DNA of 64,000 nt. Origin: Rhizobium bangladeshense. GTDB lineage: Bacteria; Pseudomonadota; Alphaproteobacteria; Rhizobiales; Rhizobiaceae. The stretch spans positions 1 to 64,000 of the forward strand of contig NZ_LYPL01000011.1 in NCBI RefSeq assembly GCF_001662075.1, given 5' to 3'. Below, piece after piece: positions 34,109 through 42,722 of the stretch. The stretch's first letter is position 1, and each line of letters starts with the position of its first letter. Position numbers and translations under genes: made by a program. The notes under the pieces are model-generated. The model was given only the letters and a program-made list of their open reading frames with translations, was not told where the DNA came from and did no database searches.

Positions 34109-35548
34109 TCACCCGCCAAAGACCGAATCTTGGGCAAGCTTTAGAAACCACGACGGAAATAGGCCGATGCCGATGGTGCCGGCAGCGGTGACGGCGAGTG
34201 TCGCGCCCACCAGAGGCGTCAGCGCCGGCGCGAACGCCCTCTTCGGCTCGCGCATGTAGATCACCATCACGATGCGAATGTAGAAATAGGCGGCGACGGC
34301 GCTGAGCAGTACTGCGATAACCGCCAGCATGACAAAACCACGCTCGACGAGGGCAACCAGCACGTAAAACTTGGCGAAGAACCCGGCCGTCGGCGGAATG
34401 CCGGCCAGCGAGAAGAGATAGAGCAGCATCAAAAGCGCCAGCCCTGGATGTGACTTGGCGAAACCCGCATAGTCGTCGATGACCTCGCCCGAGAAATCGC
34501 CGTTCCGCATCATGATGACGGCGCCGAAAATGCCGAGATTCATGAACGCGTAGATCAGCAGATAGAGCATCACGCTGGCGATCCCATCGGCGCCGCCAGC
34601 GGCCACGCCGAAAATGGCGAAGCCGGCATGCGCGATGCTGGAATAGGCCAGGAGGCGCTTGAAATTATCCTGGACCAGCGCCACGAAGCTGCCGAGCGCC
34701 ATCGTCACCACCGCAATGACGGCGACGATGATCCAGACATCCGAGGCTGCGACCAGAGGGTTGAGGAACACCCGCAGGATGACCGCGAATCCCGCCGCCT
34801 TGGGCCCGACCGACATGAAGGCGGTGATCGTCGTCGGCGCGCCTTCGTAGATGTCCGGAACCCACATATGGAACGGCACCGCGCCGACCTTGAAGACCAG
34901 CCCCGCGACAATGAAGACTACCGCCAGCAGCAATCCGGGATCGAGCGGATCCCCTGTCACTGCTGCAGCCATTGCGTCCAGTTGCGTGGTGCCGGTCAGC
35001 CCGTAGACCAGCGAAACGCCGTAAAGGAAAATCCCGGTCGAGACCGCGCCAAGGATCACATATTTCAGCGCCGCTTCGTTCGACCGCCGCTCTTGCCGCA
35101 GGAAACCGGTCAGCACATAGGTACAGAGCACCATCAGTTCGAGGCCTACATAGATCGACATGAGATCGGTAGCCGACGCCATGATCATCATTCCCGAAAG
35201 CGCAAAGAGCAGCAGGACATAGTATTCGCTGCTGCCGATCCCTTCGATATCGGCATATTTTCGCGAGAGGAGGAATGTCAGAACGGTGGCTAAATAGAAC
35301 ACGAACTTGAAGAAGACCGCGAAGCGGTCGGCGACGAACATGCCCGTGTAGGCCGGCCGCACCTCGCCCGCCAGCATGAGTGTCGCCAAGGCGGCAATCA
35401 GCACGATGGCAACGGAAGCCCAGACAAGGAAATGTTCCTGTCTCTTTTGTACAAACTGTCCCAGGATCAGCAGGATGCAGGCCCCCGTGATCACCACGAT
35501 CTCGGGCAGGCTCGCAAGGGCCGACTGGAGAAGCGCAGCAGCGGTCAT
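34109..35548 (-). CDS. nuoN: NADH-quinone oxidoreductase subunit N
   Basis: A 479-residue antiporter-like proton-pumping subunit with about 14 helices. LELMVLCTYVLTGFLR carries the TM5 Glu, KVGAVPFHMWVPDIYEGAPT the TM7-8 region with its Lys, and LLAYSSIAHAGFAIFG follows. The start overlaps the nuoM stop (ATGA). Confidence 0.95.
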   Translation of the reverse strand: MTAAALLQSALASLPEIVVITGACILLILGQFVQKRQEHFLVWASVAIVLIAALATLMLAGEVRPAYTGMFVADRFAVFFKFVFYLATVLTFLLSRKYADIEGIGSSEYYVLLLFALSGMMIMASATDLMSIYVGLELMVLCTYVLTGFLRQERRSNEAALKYVILGAVSTGIFLYGVSLVYGLTGTTQLDAMAAAVTGDPLDPGLLLAVVFIVAGLVFKVGAVPFHMWVPDIYEGAPTTITAFMSVGPKAAGFAVILRVFLNPLVAASDVWIIVAVIAVVTMALGSFVALVQDNFKRLLAYSSIAHAGFAIFGVAAGGADGIASVMLYLLIYAFMNLGIFGAVIMMRNGDFSGEVIDDYAGFAKSHPGLALLMLLYLFSLAGIPPTAGFFAKFYVLVALVERGFVMLAVIAVLLSAVAAYFYIRIVMVIYMREPKRAFAPALTPLVGATLAVTAAGTIGIGLFPSWFLKLAQDSVFGG

Positions 35549-37020
35549 TGGCCGCCCTCCTCACCGTGCACCTGCGCGAGCAGATGTTTCGCCGAGGCAT
35601 CGATGATGTTGAGAAAAGGCTTTGGATAGAGCCCGACCCAAAGCACGAAGACGGTCAGCGGCAGGATCGCAGCGACCTCGCGGGCGTTTACGTCACGTAT
35701 CTTGAACCGGGCGCCGACGCTCACCGGACCAAGCGCGACCTTCCCATACATGCCAAGCAGATAGGCCGCGCCCAGCAATGCGCCCAGAACGGCGGCCGCG
35801 CCGACGGCCAGGTTGGCCGCAAACCCGCCAGACAGCACGAGCAACTCGCCCACGAACGAATTCGTTCCCGGCAGCGCCATCGACGACAGGATGAACAAGG
35901 CAAGAAACGTGGTGTACACGGGTGCCGCCTTCATCAGCCCGCCATAATCGGCGATGCTGCGGGTGTGGGTCCGCTCGTAGATCAGGCCGACGAACAGGAA
36001 CAACGCGCCCGTCGTCACGCCATGATTGAACATTTGCAGGATACCGCCCTGGAGCCCGCGCAGGTTCAGCGCGAAAATCCCCATCGTCACGAAGCCCATG
36101 TGGCTGATGCTGGAATAGGCCACCAGCTTCTTGAGGTCGTCCTGCGCCAGCGCAAGCAACCCGCCATAGACGATCGCAAGCGCCGACAGCGAAAGCATCA
36201 GGGTCGAATAATACACCGACGCCTCCGGCAGCATCGGCAGCGAGAATCGCAGGAAGCCGTAGGCGCCCATCTTCAGCAGCACGCCGGCGAGGATGATGCT
36301 GCCGGCTGTCGGCGCCTGCACATGGGCGTCCGGCAGCCAGGTGTGGACCGGGACCATCGGCACCTTGACCGCGAAGGCGATCAGGAAAGCGAAGAACAGC
36401 CACGACTGGACCCGGAACGGCAAATCCTGTGCTGTCAGAGCGAGAATGTCGAAGGTCTCGCCGCCGTTGAAATAGAGCACGATGACGCCGACGAGGAACA
36501 GGACGCTGCCTGCCAGCGTGTAAAGGAAGAACTTGAAAGCCGCATAGACCCGGCCGTCGCCGCCCCAGACGCCGATGATCAGGTACATTGGGATCAGCAT
36601 CGCCTCCCAGAAGACGTAAAACAAGAACAGGTCGAGGGCGCAGAAAACCCCCAGCATCAGCGCCTCCATGGCCAGCAGACTGACCATGAATTCCTTCACC
36701 TTGTGGTCGATCGCGACCCACGAAGCGAGCACGCAGGTCGAGCCCAGCAGGGCGGTCAGGAAAACGAACAGCGCACTGATTCCGTCGATGCCAAGCGCAT
36801 AGGTGATCCCGAGCGCAGGAACCCACGGGCGCGTCTCGGTAAACTGCATCGCGTGGGTCGTGGTGTCAAAACCGACCAACATAGCAATGCAGAGAACGAG
36901 GTCGATGACGGTGACACCCAGCGCCATCCACCGCACCGCAGCGTCGCTGCGCAGAAATATCAGAACCGCTGCCCCGGCGGCGGGTGTGAATACGATGAGG
37001 CTGAGTAGCGGTAACCCCAT
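35545..37020 (-). CDS. nuoM: NADH-quinone oxidoreductase subunit M
   Basis: A 491-residue antiporter-like subunit. FYVFWEAMLIPMYLIIGVWG holds the TM5 Glu, VKVPMVPVHTWLPDAHVQAP the TM7 Lys and TM8 loop, and KKLVAYSSISHMGFVTMGI follows. A frame open 347 codons further upstream is out-of-frame nuoL; the proper ATG is 37020, 8 nt after the previous stop. It works in the proton-pumping arm next to NuoN. Confidence 0.95.
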   Translation of the reverse strand: MGLPLLSLIVFTPAAGAAVLIFLRSDAAVRWMALGVTVIDLVLCIAMLVGFDTTTHAMQFTETRPWVPALGITYALGIDGISALFVFLTALLGSTCVLASWVAIDHKVKEFMVSLLAMEALMLGVFCALDLFLFYVFWEAMLIPMYLIIGVWGGDGRVYAAFKFFLYTLAGSVLFLVGVIVLYFNGGETFDILALTAQDLPFRVQSWLFFAFLIAFAVKVPMVPVHTWLPDAHVQAPTAGSIILAGVLLKMGAYGFLRFSLPMLPEASVYYSTLMLSLSALAIVYGGLLALAQDDLKKLVAYSSISHMGFVTMGIFALNLRGLQGGILQMFNHGVTTGALFLFVGLIYERTHTRSIADYGGLMKAAPVYTTFLALFILSSMALPGTNSFVGELLVLSGGFAANLAVGAAAVLGALLGAAYLLGMYGKVALGPVSVGARFKIRDVNAREVAAILPLTVFVLWVGLYPKPFLNIIDASAKHLLAQVHGEEGGQ

Positions 37021-37028
37021 GCGACCCC

Positions 37029-38789
37029 CTACCGCCACGCTACGGCGAAGATGGCGGTGGCCGCGATCACACCGACGATCATCGCCAGCACGTAGTGGGT
37101 CACGACGCCGGTCTGGAGTCGCCGGAGCCGCCCGCCGCCGCGCAGGATCGAGCGGGCAACGCCGTTCACGACAGCGTCCACCCCGGTGAGATCGATCCGC
37201 AGTCCCGCCCGTGCCGCCCCGTGCAACAGGGGCAACGCCGCGGTTTCGGACACCTCGCTCACCGCCTTCTCGTAGCGCGCCAGCGGTCGTTCGGCGAGCC
37301 ACATGAAGACCCGCGCGCCCTTGCGATAGAACCAGTCGGTGTCGATGCTGATGGTGTTCGCTGGGTCGAGCGCCCGCAGGAACAGCACGAACCCGAAGGC
37401 CGTGAACATCAGTACGCCGAGGCTCTCCGTGACATGGAGGCCGGTGTAAGGTTCGAAGTCGACCCGATAGGGCAGAAGCGCATAAAGCGGCTGCGGGAAC
37501 ACTCCGATCGCAATGCAAAGCACCGCCGCCATTCCCATCGCGACCAGCATGTTGCGCGGCGGCTCCCTCGCCTCCAGTTTCCGGTCCGTGCCGAAGAACA
37601 TGTAATACGGCAGCTTCAAGCCCGTGTGCAGGAACGTCCCGGACGATGCCATTGTCAGCGCCAGCACCACCAGCGCCCGATGATCCTGTCCGGCAGCGGC
37701 GATCACCATCGATTTGGTGACGAAGCCCGAGAAGAAGGGAAATGCCGAGATCGCGAAGGCGCCGACCATGTAGAGCGCCACTGTCAGCGGCATGGTCTTG
37801 TAGAGCCCGCCAAGCTCGGTGAGCTTGCGACGGCCGGTGACGTAGATCACCGCCCCGGCACCCATGAACAGAAGCGCCTTGTAGAGGATATGCGCGAAGG
37901 CATGACTGGTGGCGCCGTTGACAGCCATCTCGGTCCCGATACCGACGCCCGCCACCATATAACCCACCTGGCTGACAATGTGATAGGCCAACAGGCGTCG
38001 GCAGTCGTTCTCCAGTACTGCATAGATGACGCCGTAAAGCGCCATCGCGATGCCGAGCCAAACGAGAAGCTCGGTTCCCGGAAATGCGCGCGCCAGCACA
38101 TAAACGGCGGTCTTGGTGGTGAAGGCGCTCATGAATACCGCCCCGGTGACTGTTGCCTCAGGGTAAGCGTCGGTCAGCCAGGCGTTGAGCGGCGGCACGG
38201 CGGCGTTCAGAAGGAACCCGGCAAGGATCAGGTAGGCGCCGGCGCCCATCCCTTCCTCGATCGGGCCCAGGAGTAGCGAGCCTGTTGAAAGCCCGTAGAG
38301 AATGATGCCGCCAAGCAGGACGACACCGCCGGTGATATGAACCATGAGATACCGGAACCCGGCGCTGATCGCTTGCCGGCCGCCCTGTGCGAAGACGAGA
38401 TAGGCAGAGGCAAACGCCATGCCTTCCCAGAACAGGTACAGCGTCAGGTAGTCGCCGGCGAATACCACGCCAAGCGCGCTCCCGACGTAGACGAACGCAG
38501 CGACGTGCTGGCCGGGGCGAGGCAAGTGCAGCGCGTAGACCGTTCCGATCAGAGCCATGATGGTGAAAACCGTGGCGAAGACCCTGCTCAGCTTGTCGAC
38601 CTTCGCGACCTGGATTTGCTGCCCGAGGAACGACGCCGCGCCGTAGTTGTCCGGCTGCATCGTAACGACGGCGAGGATCGCCAACGCCGGGATCAGCAAC
38701 AGATAAGCCTTGCGGATCGATCCTCTGAGGAATGGGATCGGCAGAGCGCCGAGAATGAAGAGCAGGGCCGGATGGATGAAGTCAGTCAT
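37029..38789 (-). CDS. NuoL/MrpD-like antiporter subunit with NuoL-type C-terminal tail
   Basis: A 586-residue antiporter-like subunit. Its core resembles Mrp antiporter subunit D (TLYLFWEGMAFASAYLVF; AWLTDAYPEATVTGAVFMSA; LLAYHIVSQVGYMVAG). Its C-terminus resembles NuoL: after DPANTISIDTDWFYRKGA come about 70 soluble residues with DAVVNGVARSI and RRLQTGVVTHY, then a final helix, as for the lateral helix plus TM16. It overlaps the 84-residue gene by 8 nt. It probably takes the distal NuoL position; the symbol is left blank because two NuoL-like genes are present. Confidence 0.88.
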   Translation of the reverse strand: MTDFIHPALLFILGALPIPFLRGSIRKAYLLLIPALAILAVVTMQPDNYGAASFLGQQIQVAKVDKLSRVFATVFTIMALIGTVYALHLPRPGQHVAAFVYVGSALGVVFAGDYLTLYLFWEGMAFASAYLVFAQGGRQAISAGFRYLMVHITGGVVLLGGIILYGLSTGSLLLGPIEEGMGAGAYLILAGFLLNAAVPPLNAWLTDAYPEATVTGAVFMSAFTTKTAVYVLARAFPGTELLVWLGIAMALYGVIYAVLENDCRRLLAYHIVSQVGYMVAGVGIGTEMAVNGATSHAFAHILYKALLFMGAGAVIYVTGRRKLTELGGLYKTMPLTVALYMVGAFAISAFPFFSGFVTKSMVIAAAGQDHRALVVLALTMASSGTFLHTGLKLPYYMFFGTDRKLEAREPPRNMLVAMGMAAVLCIAIGVFPQPLYALLPYRVDFEPYTGLHVTESLGVLMFTAFGFVLFLRALDPANTISIDTDWFYRKGARVFMWLAERPLARYEKAVSEVSETAALPLLHGAARAGLRIDLTGVDAVVNGVARSILRGGGRLRRLQTGVVTHYVLAMIVGVIAATAIFAVAWR

Positions 38790-39036
38790 AGTAGTCCTCG
38801 CGCCGCATCAACCCAGCCTGATGGCCGAGAAACTTGGAAACGAAGATGAGCAGCACGCAGGAGCCGAAGCCGTAGACGGCCGACCAGCCCGGCACGCGGT
38901 CCCACAGGTATTCGGCGTGTTCGCGGGGAACCAGAAAGTCGGCGATGACGATAAGTACGAGCGCCAGATAGAACAGCCGGCGCCGCTGCTGCGCATATTC
39001 TTCGGCACCAAAGAAATCGACCACTCGCTTGATCAT
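38782..39036 (-). CDS. Small two-helix membrane protein within the nuo operon
   Basis: An 84-residue protein with a charged N-terminus (KRVVDFFGAEEYAQQRRR) and two helices, about 22-40 and 53-72. It is encoded between two antiporter-like subunits and overlaps both neighbours (ATGA at 39033-39036 with the gene before, 8 nt with the gene after), so it is made in step with them. It matches no classical Nuo or Mrp subunit I recognise. It could be an accessory subunit that helps fit the extra pump; this is a hypothesis. Confidence 0.82.
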   Translation of the reverse strand: MIKRVVDFFGAEEYAQQRRRLFYLALVLIVIADFLVPREHAEYLWDRVPGWSAVYGFGSCVLLIFVSKFLGHQAGLMRREDYYD

Positions 39037-40496
39037 CTGACCACTCCGTCCGCCAAGGTGAGGAAATAGCCGGGGAAGATGCCCATCAGCACCGACAGGA
39101 TGGCGGTCGCGACCAGCGGAATCGTGACCATCGGAATTTCCCGAACCGTCGCGGGGCTCTCCTGTGCCTCCGTCCCGAAAAAGGCGAGATAGCTGATTGG
39201 CAGGAAATAGGCGGCGTTCAGGACCGAACTTATGAGGAGCACGATCAGGAATGGGATTTCCCCCGCCTCCACCGAACCCCGTGCCAGATACCACTTGCTG
39301 ACGAAGCCCGCGGTCAGCGGCACCCCGATCATGCCGAGCGAACCGACGAAGAACGCCCCCATCGTCCAGGGCAGCCTGCGGCCGATCCCAGCCATATCGC
39401 TGATGTTGCGCTTGCCAGATGCGCAATAGATTGAACCTGCGCAGAAAAAGAGTGTGATTTTGGAGAACGCATGCGCCGCGATGTGAACGATTCCGCCGAC
39501 CATCGCGACCGGCGACAACAGAACCACGCCCAGCACGATGTAGGATAGTTGGCTGACGGTCGAATAGGCGAGCCTCGCCTTCAGGTCGTCCCGCGTGAGG
39601 GCGTAGACCGACGCCATGAGGATCGTGAACGAAACCAGATAGGCCGTGGCGATACCGAGGCCCAGCTTCCCCACCAGCTCGACGCCGAAGACATGGAAGA
39701 CCACTCGCAGCACGCAGAACACGCCCATCTTGACCACGGCCACCGCATGCAGGAGCGCGCTGACCGGTGTCGGAGCCACCATCGCGGCAGGCAGCCAGGC
39801 GTGCATCGGCATCACCGCGGCCTTGGCGAAGCCAAAGAGATAGCCGAAATAAACGACCGTCAGCAGCAGCGCGGAGGCATCCGCTCCCGCCAGCAGCCCG
39901 CCCGTCACAAAGTCGAGCGACCCCGCAATGTGGTAGGTCAGCGCCAGCGCGGCGAGCAACACGCTTTTCGACGCGCCCATCAGATAGACGAGGTACTTGC
40001 GGCTGCCCGTCCATCCCGCCTCGTCCTCGTGGTGGTAGACGAGGGGATAGGTAACGAGACTGAGCATCTCGTAGAAGATCACCAGTGTAAACAGATTGGC
40101 GGCGAAGGCACCCCCGGCGGCGGCCGCCAGACTGCTGGCGAAGCAGGCGAAGAACCGGGTCTGCGCGTGCTCGTTCAAGTGCCGCATGTAGCCGATGGAA
40201 TAAATCGCAGCCACGATCCACAGCAGCGACGAGACGGTGGCAAACACCATGCCGAGCGCATCGACCCGGAAAGCGAAGTCAATCCCCGGCAGGATCTCGA
40301 ACAGGCGCAAATCGATCGTCCCGCCCGCCAGCACGGTGGGTGCCATCGAGGCGACAATAGCGAACATGGCGATCGCGGCCACCGGCGAGACGACATCGCG
40401 GAGTTTCTCGCGGTTGTTCAGAAGGAGAATCGCAAGGGCCGCCAGACCTGCGACGGCAACGGCAAGCAGCGGCCGGATCGATATCACCGGGTCCAA
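39033..40496 (-). CDS. Additional NuoL/MrpA-like antiporter subunit (fourth pump)
   Basis: A 487-residue antiporter-like protein without the lateral-helix tail. VIFYEMLSLVTYPLVYHHED holds the TM5 Glu, and AAVMPMHAWLPAAMVAPTPV with SALLHAVAVVKMGVF the TM8 loop, closest in type to NuoL/MrpA; ARLAYSTVSQLSYIVLG follows. The start is TTG 40496, supported by AAGGA seven bases upstream inside the nuoK end. With NuoN, NuoM and the 586-residue protein it makes four pump-like subunits, one more than standard complex I. Confidence 0.9.
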   Translation of the reverse strand: MDPVISIRPLLAVAVAGLAALAILLLNNREKLRDVVSPVAAIAMFAIVASMAPTVLAGGTIDLRLFEILPGIDFAFRVDALGMVFATVSSLLWIVAAIYSIGYMRHLNEHAQTRFFACFASSLAAAAGGAFAANLFTLVIFYEMLSLVTYPLVYHHEDEAGWTGSRKYLVYLMGASKSVLLAALALTYHIAGSLDFVTGGLLAGADASALLLTVVYFGYLFGFAKAAVMPMHAWLPAAMVAPTPVSALLHAVAVVKMGVFCVLRVVFHVFGVELVGKLGLGIATAYLVSFTILMASVYALTRDDLKARLAYSTVSQLSYIVLGVVLLSPVAMVGGIVHIAAHAFSKITLFFCAGSIYCASGKRNISDMAGIGRRLPWTMGAFFVGSLGMIGVPLTAGFVSKWYLARGSVEAGEIPFLIVLLISSVLNAAYFLPISYLAFFGTEAQESPATVREIPMVTIPLVATAILSVLMGIFPGYFLTLADGVVR

Positions 40497-40500
40497 ACCG

Positions 40501-40803
40501 CTATCCTTTCATCATGGTCACGTCGTCGACCTTGAGGGTGGACTTGTTCCTCACGAGGGCGACCAGGATACCGAGGGCGACGGCAACCTCCGCCGCGGTG
40601 ATTGCGATGACGAAGATCGCGAAGATCTGCCCGCGGAAATCGTCGTAGTAATGCCCGAAAGCGATGAAGTTGATATTGACCGAGTTGAGCAAAAGCTCCA
40701 GCGACATGAGCACCACTAGAATATTGCGCCTGATCAGTACGCCCGCTGCTCCGATCACGAACAGGATCACTCCAAGCACAATATACCACCAGAGCGGAAC
40801 CAT
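40501..40803 (-). CDS. nuoK: NADH-quinone oxidoreductase subunit K
   Basis: A 100-residue three-helix subunit. The conserved membrane glutamates are in VVLMSLELLLNSVN and ITAAEVAVALGILV. ATG 40803 overlaps the nuoJ TGA (TGATG), with AAGGAG 8 nt upstream; a GTG one codon earlier is possible. NuoK links the quinone end to the antiporter subunits. Confidence 0.95.
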   Translation of the reverse strand: MVPLWWYIVLGVILFVIGAAGVLIRRNILVVLMSLELLLNSVNINFIAFGHYYDDFRGQIFAIFVIAITAAEVAVALGILVALVRNKSTLKVDDVTMMKG

Positions 40804-41303
40804 CACTCCTGCTCCTTCCGCGCCAGCACGATGGCGCCGATCAGGGCAGCCAAAAGGATCACGGAGGCGATTTCAAACGGCAGGAGATAGTCGGCGAAAA
40901 GTGTCGTGCTGAGCTGCCTGATCTGATCACCGCCGCGCATGGCGACAGGTTCGATGACCGAAAAGCGGTCACTCCAGAGCACCAGCACAAGCATCTCGAC
41001 CCCAAGCAGGACGACCAGCACCAGAGCCGACAGGTTGCCGCCCGGCAAGAACCGCTGCAACACCGCTTCGCGCACATCGATCATCATGATCACGAACAGG
41101 AACAGGACCATGATCGCGCCGACATAGACAAAGATCTGGATGACCGCGAGGAACGGCGCCTCGAGCAAGACAAAGATGGCCGAGATATTGAGGAAACACG
41201 CCATCAACGCCAATGCGCTGTGAACCGGATTCCGCGCCAGGACCACCGTCAGGGCGGTGATCACGGACACCGCAGCGAACAGAAGAAAGAACCCCTGATC
41301 CAT
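40803..41303 (-). CDS. nuoJ: NADH-quinone oxidoreductase subunit J
   Basis: A 166-residue five-helix subunit with RNPVHSALALMACFLNISAI and the TM3 motif IFVYVGAIMVLFLFVIMMID, which contains the pi-bulge helix. It starts at ATG 41303 with GGAGGG; a frame 10 codons longer is less likely. It is the first gene of the minus-strand operon running J, K, extra pump, 84-residue protein, L-like, M, N, A-G. Confidence 0.95.
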   Translation of the reverse strand: MDQGFFLLFAAVSVITALTVVLARNPVHSALALMACFLNISAIFVLLEAPFLAVIQIFVYVGAIMVLFLFVIMMIDVREAVLQRFLPGGNLSALVLVVLLGVEMLVLVLWSDRFSVIEPVAMRGGDQIRQLSTTLFADYLLPFEIASVILLAALIGAIVLARKEQE

Positions 41304-41642
41304 CGACGCCGACCCTCCGACGCGAACTGTCAACTCGGCGCGAGACGGCCGGTTTTGAGTTTACGCCGCAACTTCAGATGCGTTCGCAAATTGTGCCCTA
41401 GTATCGGATTTTTCACAAGTTTATTGTCATCGGCGGGGCGAAACCAAGCCAGTCCGATGTGGCGAAGACCGCTCGCGACGCGTGCGTTCTATAGCGCCAT
41501 AGCGAGCGGACGATCTAGCGTAGCCGCTAGGTGCAGGCGGTCCCGGCCGACCGGAGGGGCATCGATCGGACGTGTCGCGCTATTTCGTTGTGTAGGCAAT
41601 AGCGTCCTGCAACTTCTTGCGTCCGCGAGGACGCATCGTCCG
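41304..41642. other. Non-coding stretch upstream of nuoJ
   Basis: 339 bases without a gene. It must contain the nuoJ promoter on the minus strand; the AT-rich part at about 41390-41430 is the likely place, but no convincing -35/-10 pair or FixK/FNR box was found. A hairpin GCGTCC-GCGA-GGACGC at 41619-41634 lies just beyond the end of the ABC ATPase gene (41643) and may be its terminator, though no T run follows. Confidence 0.5.
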
Positions 41643-42722
41643 TTATCCCTCGCGAAGACAGCTGAGACCCGTTTGCGGATCGAAGAGATGCATCGCCTCC
41701 TCGTCGTAGAAGAGGGTGAGCGTTTCGTTGCCCCGGATCGGCGTGCGCGGCGGCAAGCAGGCCATCAGCCGTTGATTTCCGGCGAGGGCGGTGACGACGA
41801 GTTCCGGGCCGGTCAACTCGGCGATCTCCAGGGTTGCCTCGAGCGACGGGCCGGCGCCGTCCGTGCGAAGGGCCTCGGGGCGGATGCCGAGGATGACGTC
41901 GCGGCCTTTGACGGCGGCTTCGGCGAAGCGGGCCGGCAGGGGCAGGCTGGCATCGGAACCTGCAATCGCCAGCCGGCCATCGCGTACCGTCGCTTTCAGC
42001 AGGTTCATCGGCGGAGCGCCGACGAAAGTGGCGACATAGAGTGTTGCCGGATGATTGTAGATTTCCTCAGGTGTGCCCAGCTGCTCGATGCGGCCGTCGC
42101 GCATAACGGCAATGCGGCTTGCAAGGGTCATCGCCTCGATCTGGTCATGGGTGACATAGACGACCGTGGTCTTCAGCATCTGATGCAGCCGCTTGATCTC
42201 GGTGCGCATCTCCATGCGCAGCTTGGCGTCGAGATTGGAGAGCGGTTCGTCGAACAGGAACACTTCCGGCTTGCGCACCAGCGCGCGGCCGATCGCGACG
42301 CGCTGACGCTGACCGCCGGAGAGCTGGCTCGGTTTGCGGTCGAGGAGGTTTTCGATCTGCAGGAGCTTGGCGGCATCGCGCACGGCCTTGTCGCGCTCGC
42401 CCGCCGGCACCTTGCGCATTTCCAGGCCGAAGCCGATGTTCCGATGCACCGTCAGATTGGGATAGAGCGCGTAGGATTGAAAGACCATAGCGATGTCGCG
42501 GTCTTTCGGGTGCACGCCGAGCACCGAGCGCCCGCCGATCCTGACGTCGCCGCTCGTCGCTTCGGCAAGGCCGGCAATGATGTTGAGCAGCGTGGACTTG
42601 CCGCAGCCCGACGAGCCGAGCAGCACAAGGAACTCGCCGCTTTCCAGCGAAATGTCGATGCCTTTCAGCGTCTCCACCTCGCCGTAGGTCTTGCGGATGT
42701 TTTCAATGTCGAGCGCGCTCAT
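41643..42722 (-). CDS. CUT1 ABC transporter ATP-binding protein (UgpC/MsmK type)
   Basis: A 359-residue ATPase with Walker A GSSGCGKS, signature LSGGQRQR, Walker B VFLFDEP, the H-loop in YVTHDQ, and a C-terminal TOBE domain. The second position of Walker A is Ser instead of the usual Pro. It overlaps the kinase gene by 4 nt (ATGA) and is last in the operon. It drives the permeases at 44668-46397. Confidence 0.92.
   Translation of the reverse strand: MSALDIENIRKTYGEVETLKGIDISLESGEFLVLLGSSGCGKSTLLNIIAGLAEATSGDVRIGGRSVLGVHPKDRDIAMVFQSYALYPNLTVHRNIGFGLEMRKVPAGERDKAVRDAAKLLQIENLLDRKPSQLSGGQRQRVAIGRALVRKPEVFLFDEPLSNLDAKLRMEMRTEIKRLHQMLKTTVVYVTHDQIEAMTLASRIAVMRDGRIEQLGTPEEIYNHPATLYVATFVGAPPMNLLKATVRDGRLAIAGSDASLPLPARFAEAAVKGRDVILGIRPEALRTDGAGPSLEATLEIAELTGPELVVTALAGNQRLMACLPPRTPIRGNETLTLFYDEEAMHLFDPQTGLSCLREG

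Noticed and set aside
35548..37008. A 486-residue open frame antisense to nuoM
   Set aside because: Its composition is charged and low-complexity, as expected when a GC-rich membrane gene is read on the other strand. nuoM itself is unambiguous.
38782..40221. A 479-residue frame on the minus strand
   Set aside because: Only its last 84 codons are a real gene; the rest is an out-of-frame reading of the 487-residue pump gene.
41619..41634. Strong terminator after the ABC ATPase gene
   Set aside because: The stem is only 6 bp and no T run follows in either direction, so it is mentioned but not called.
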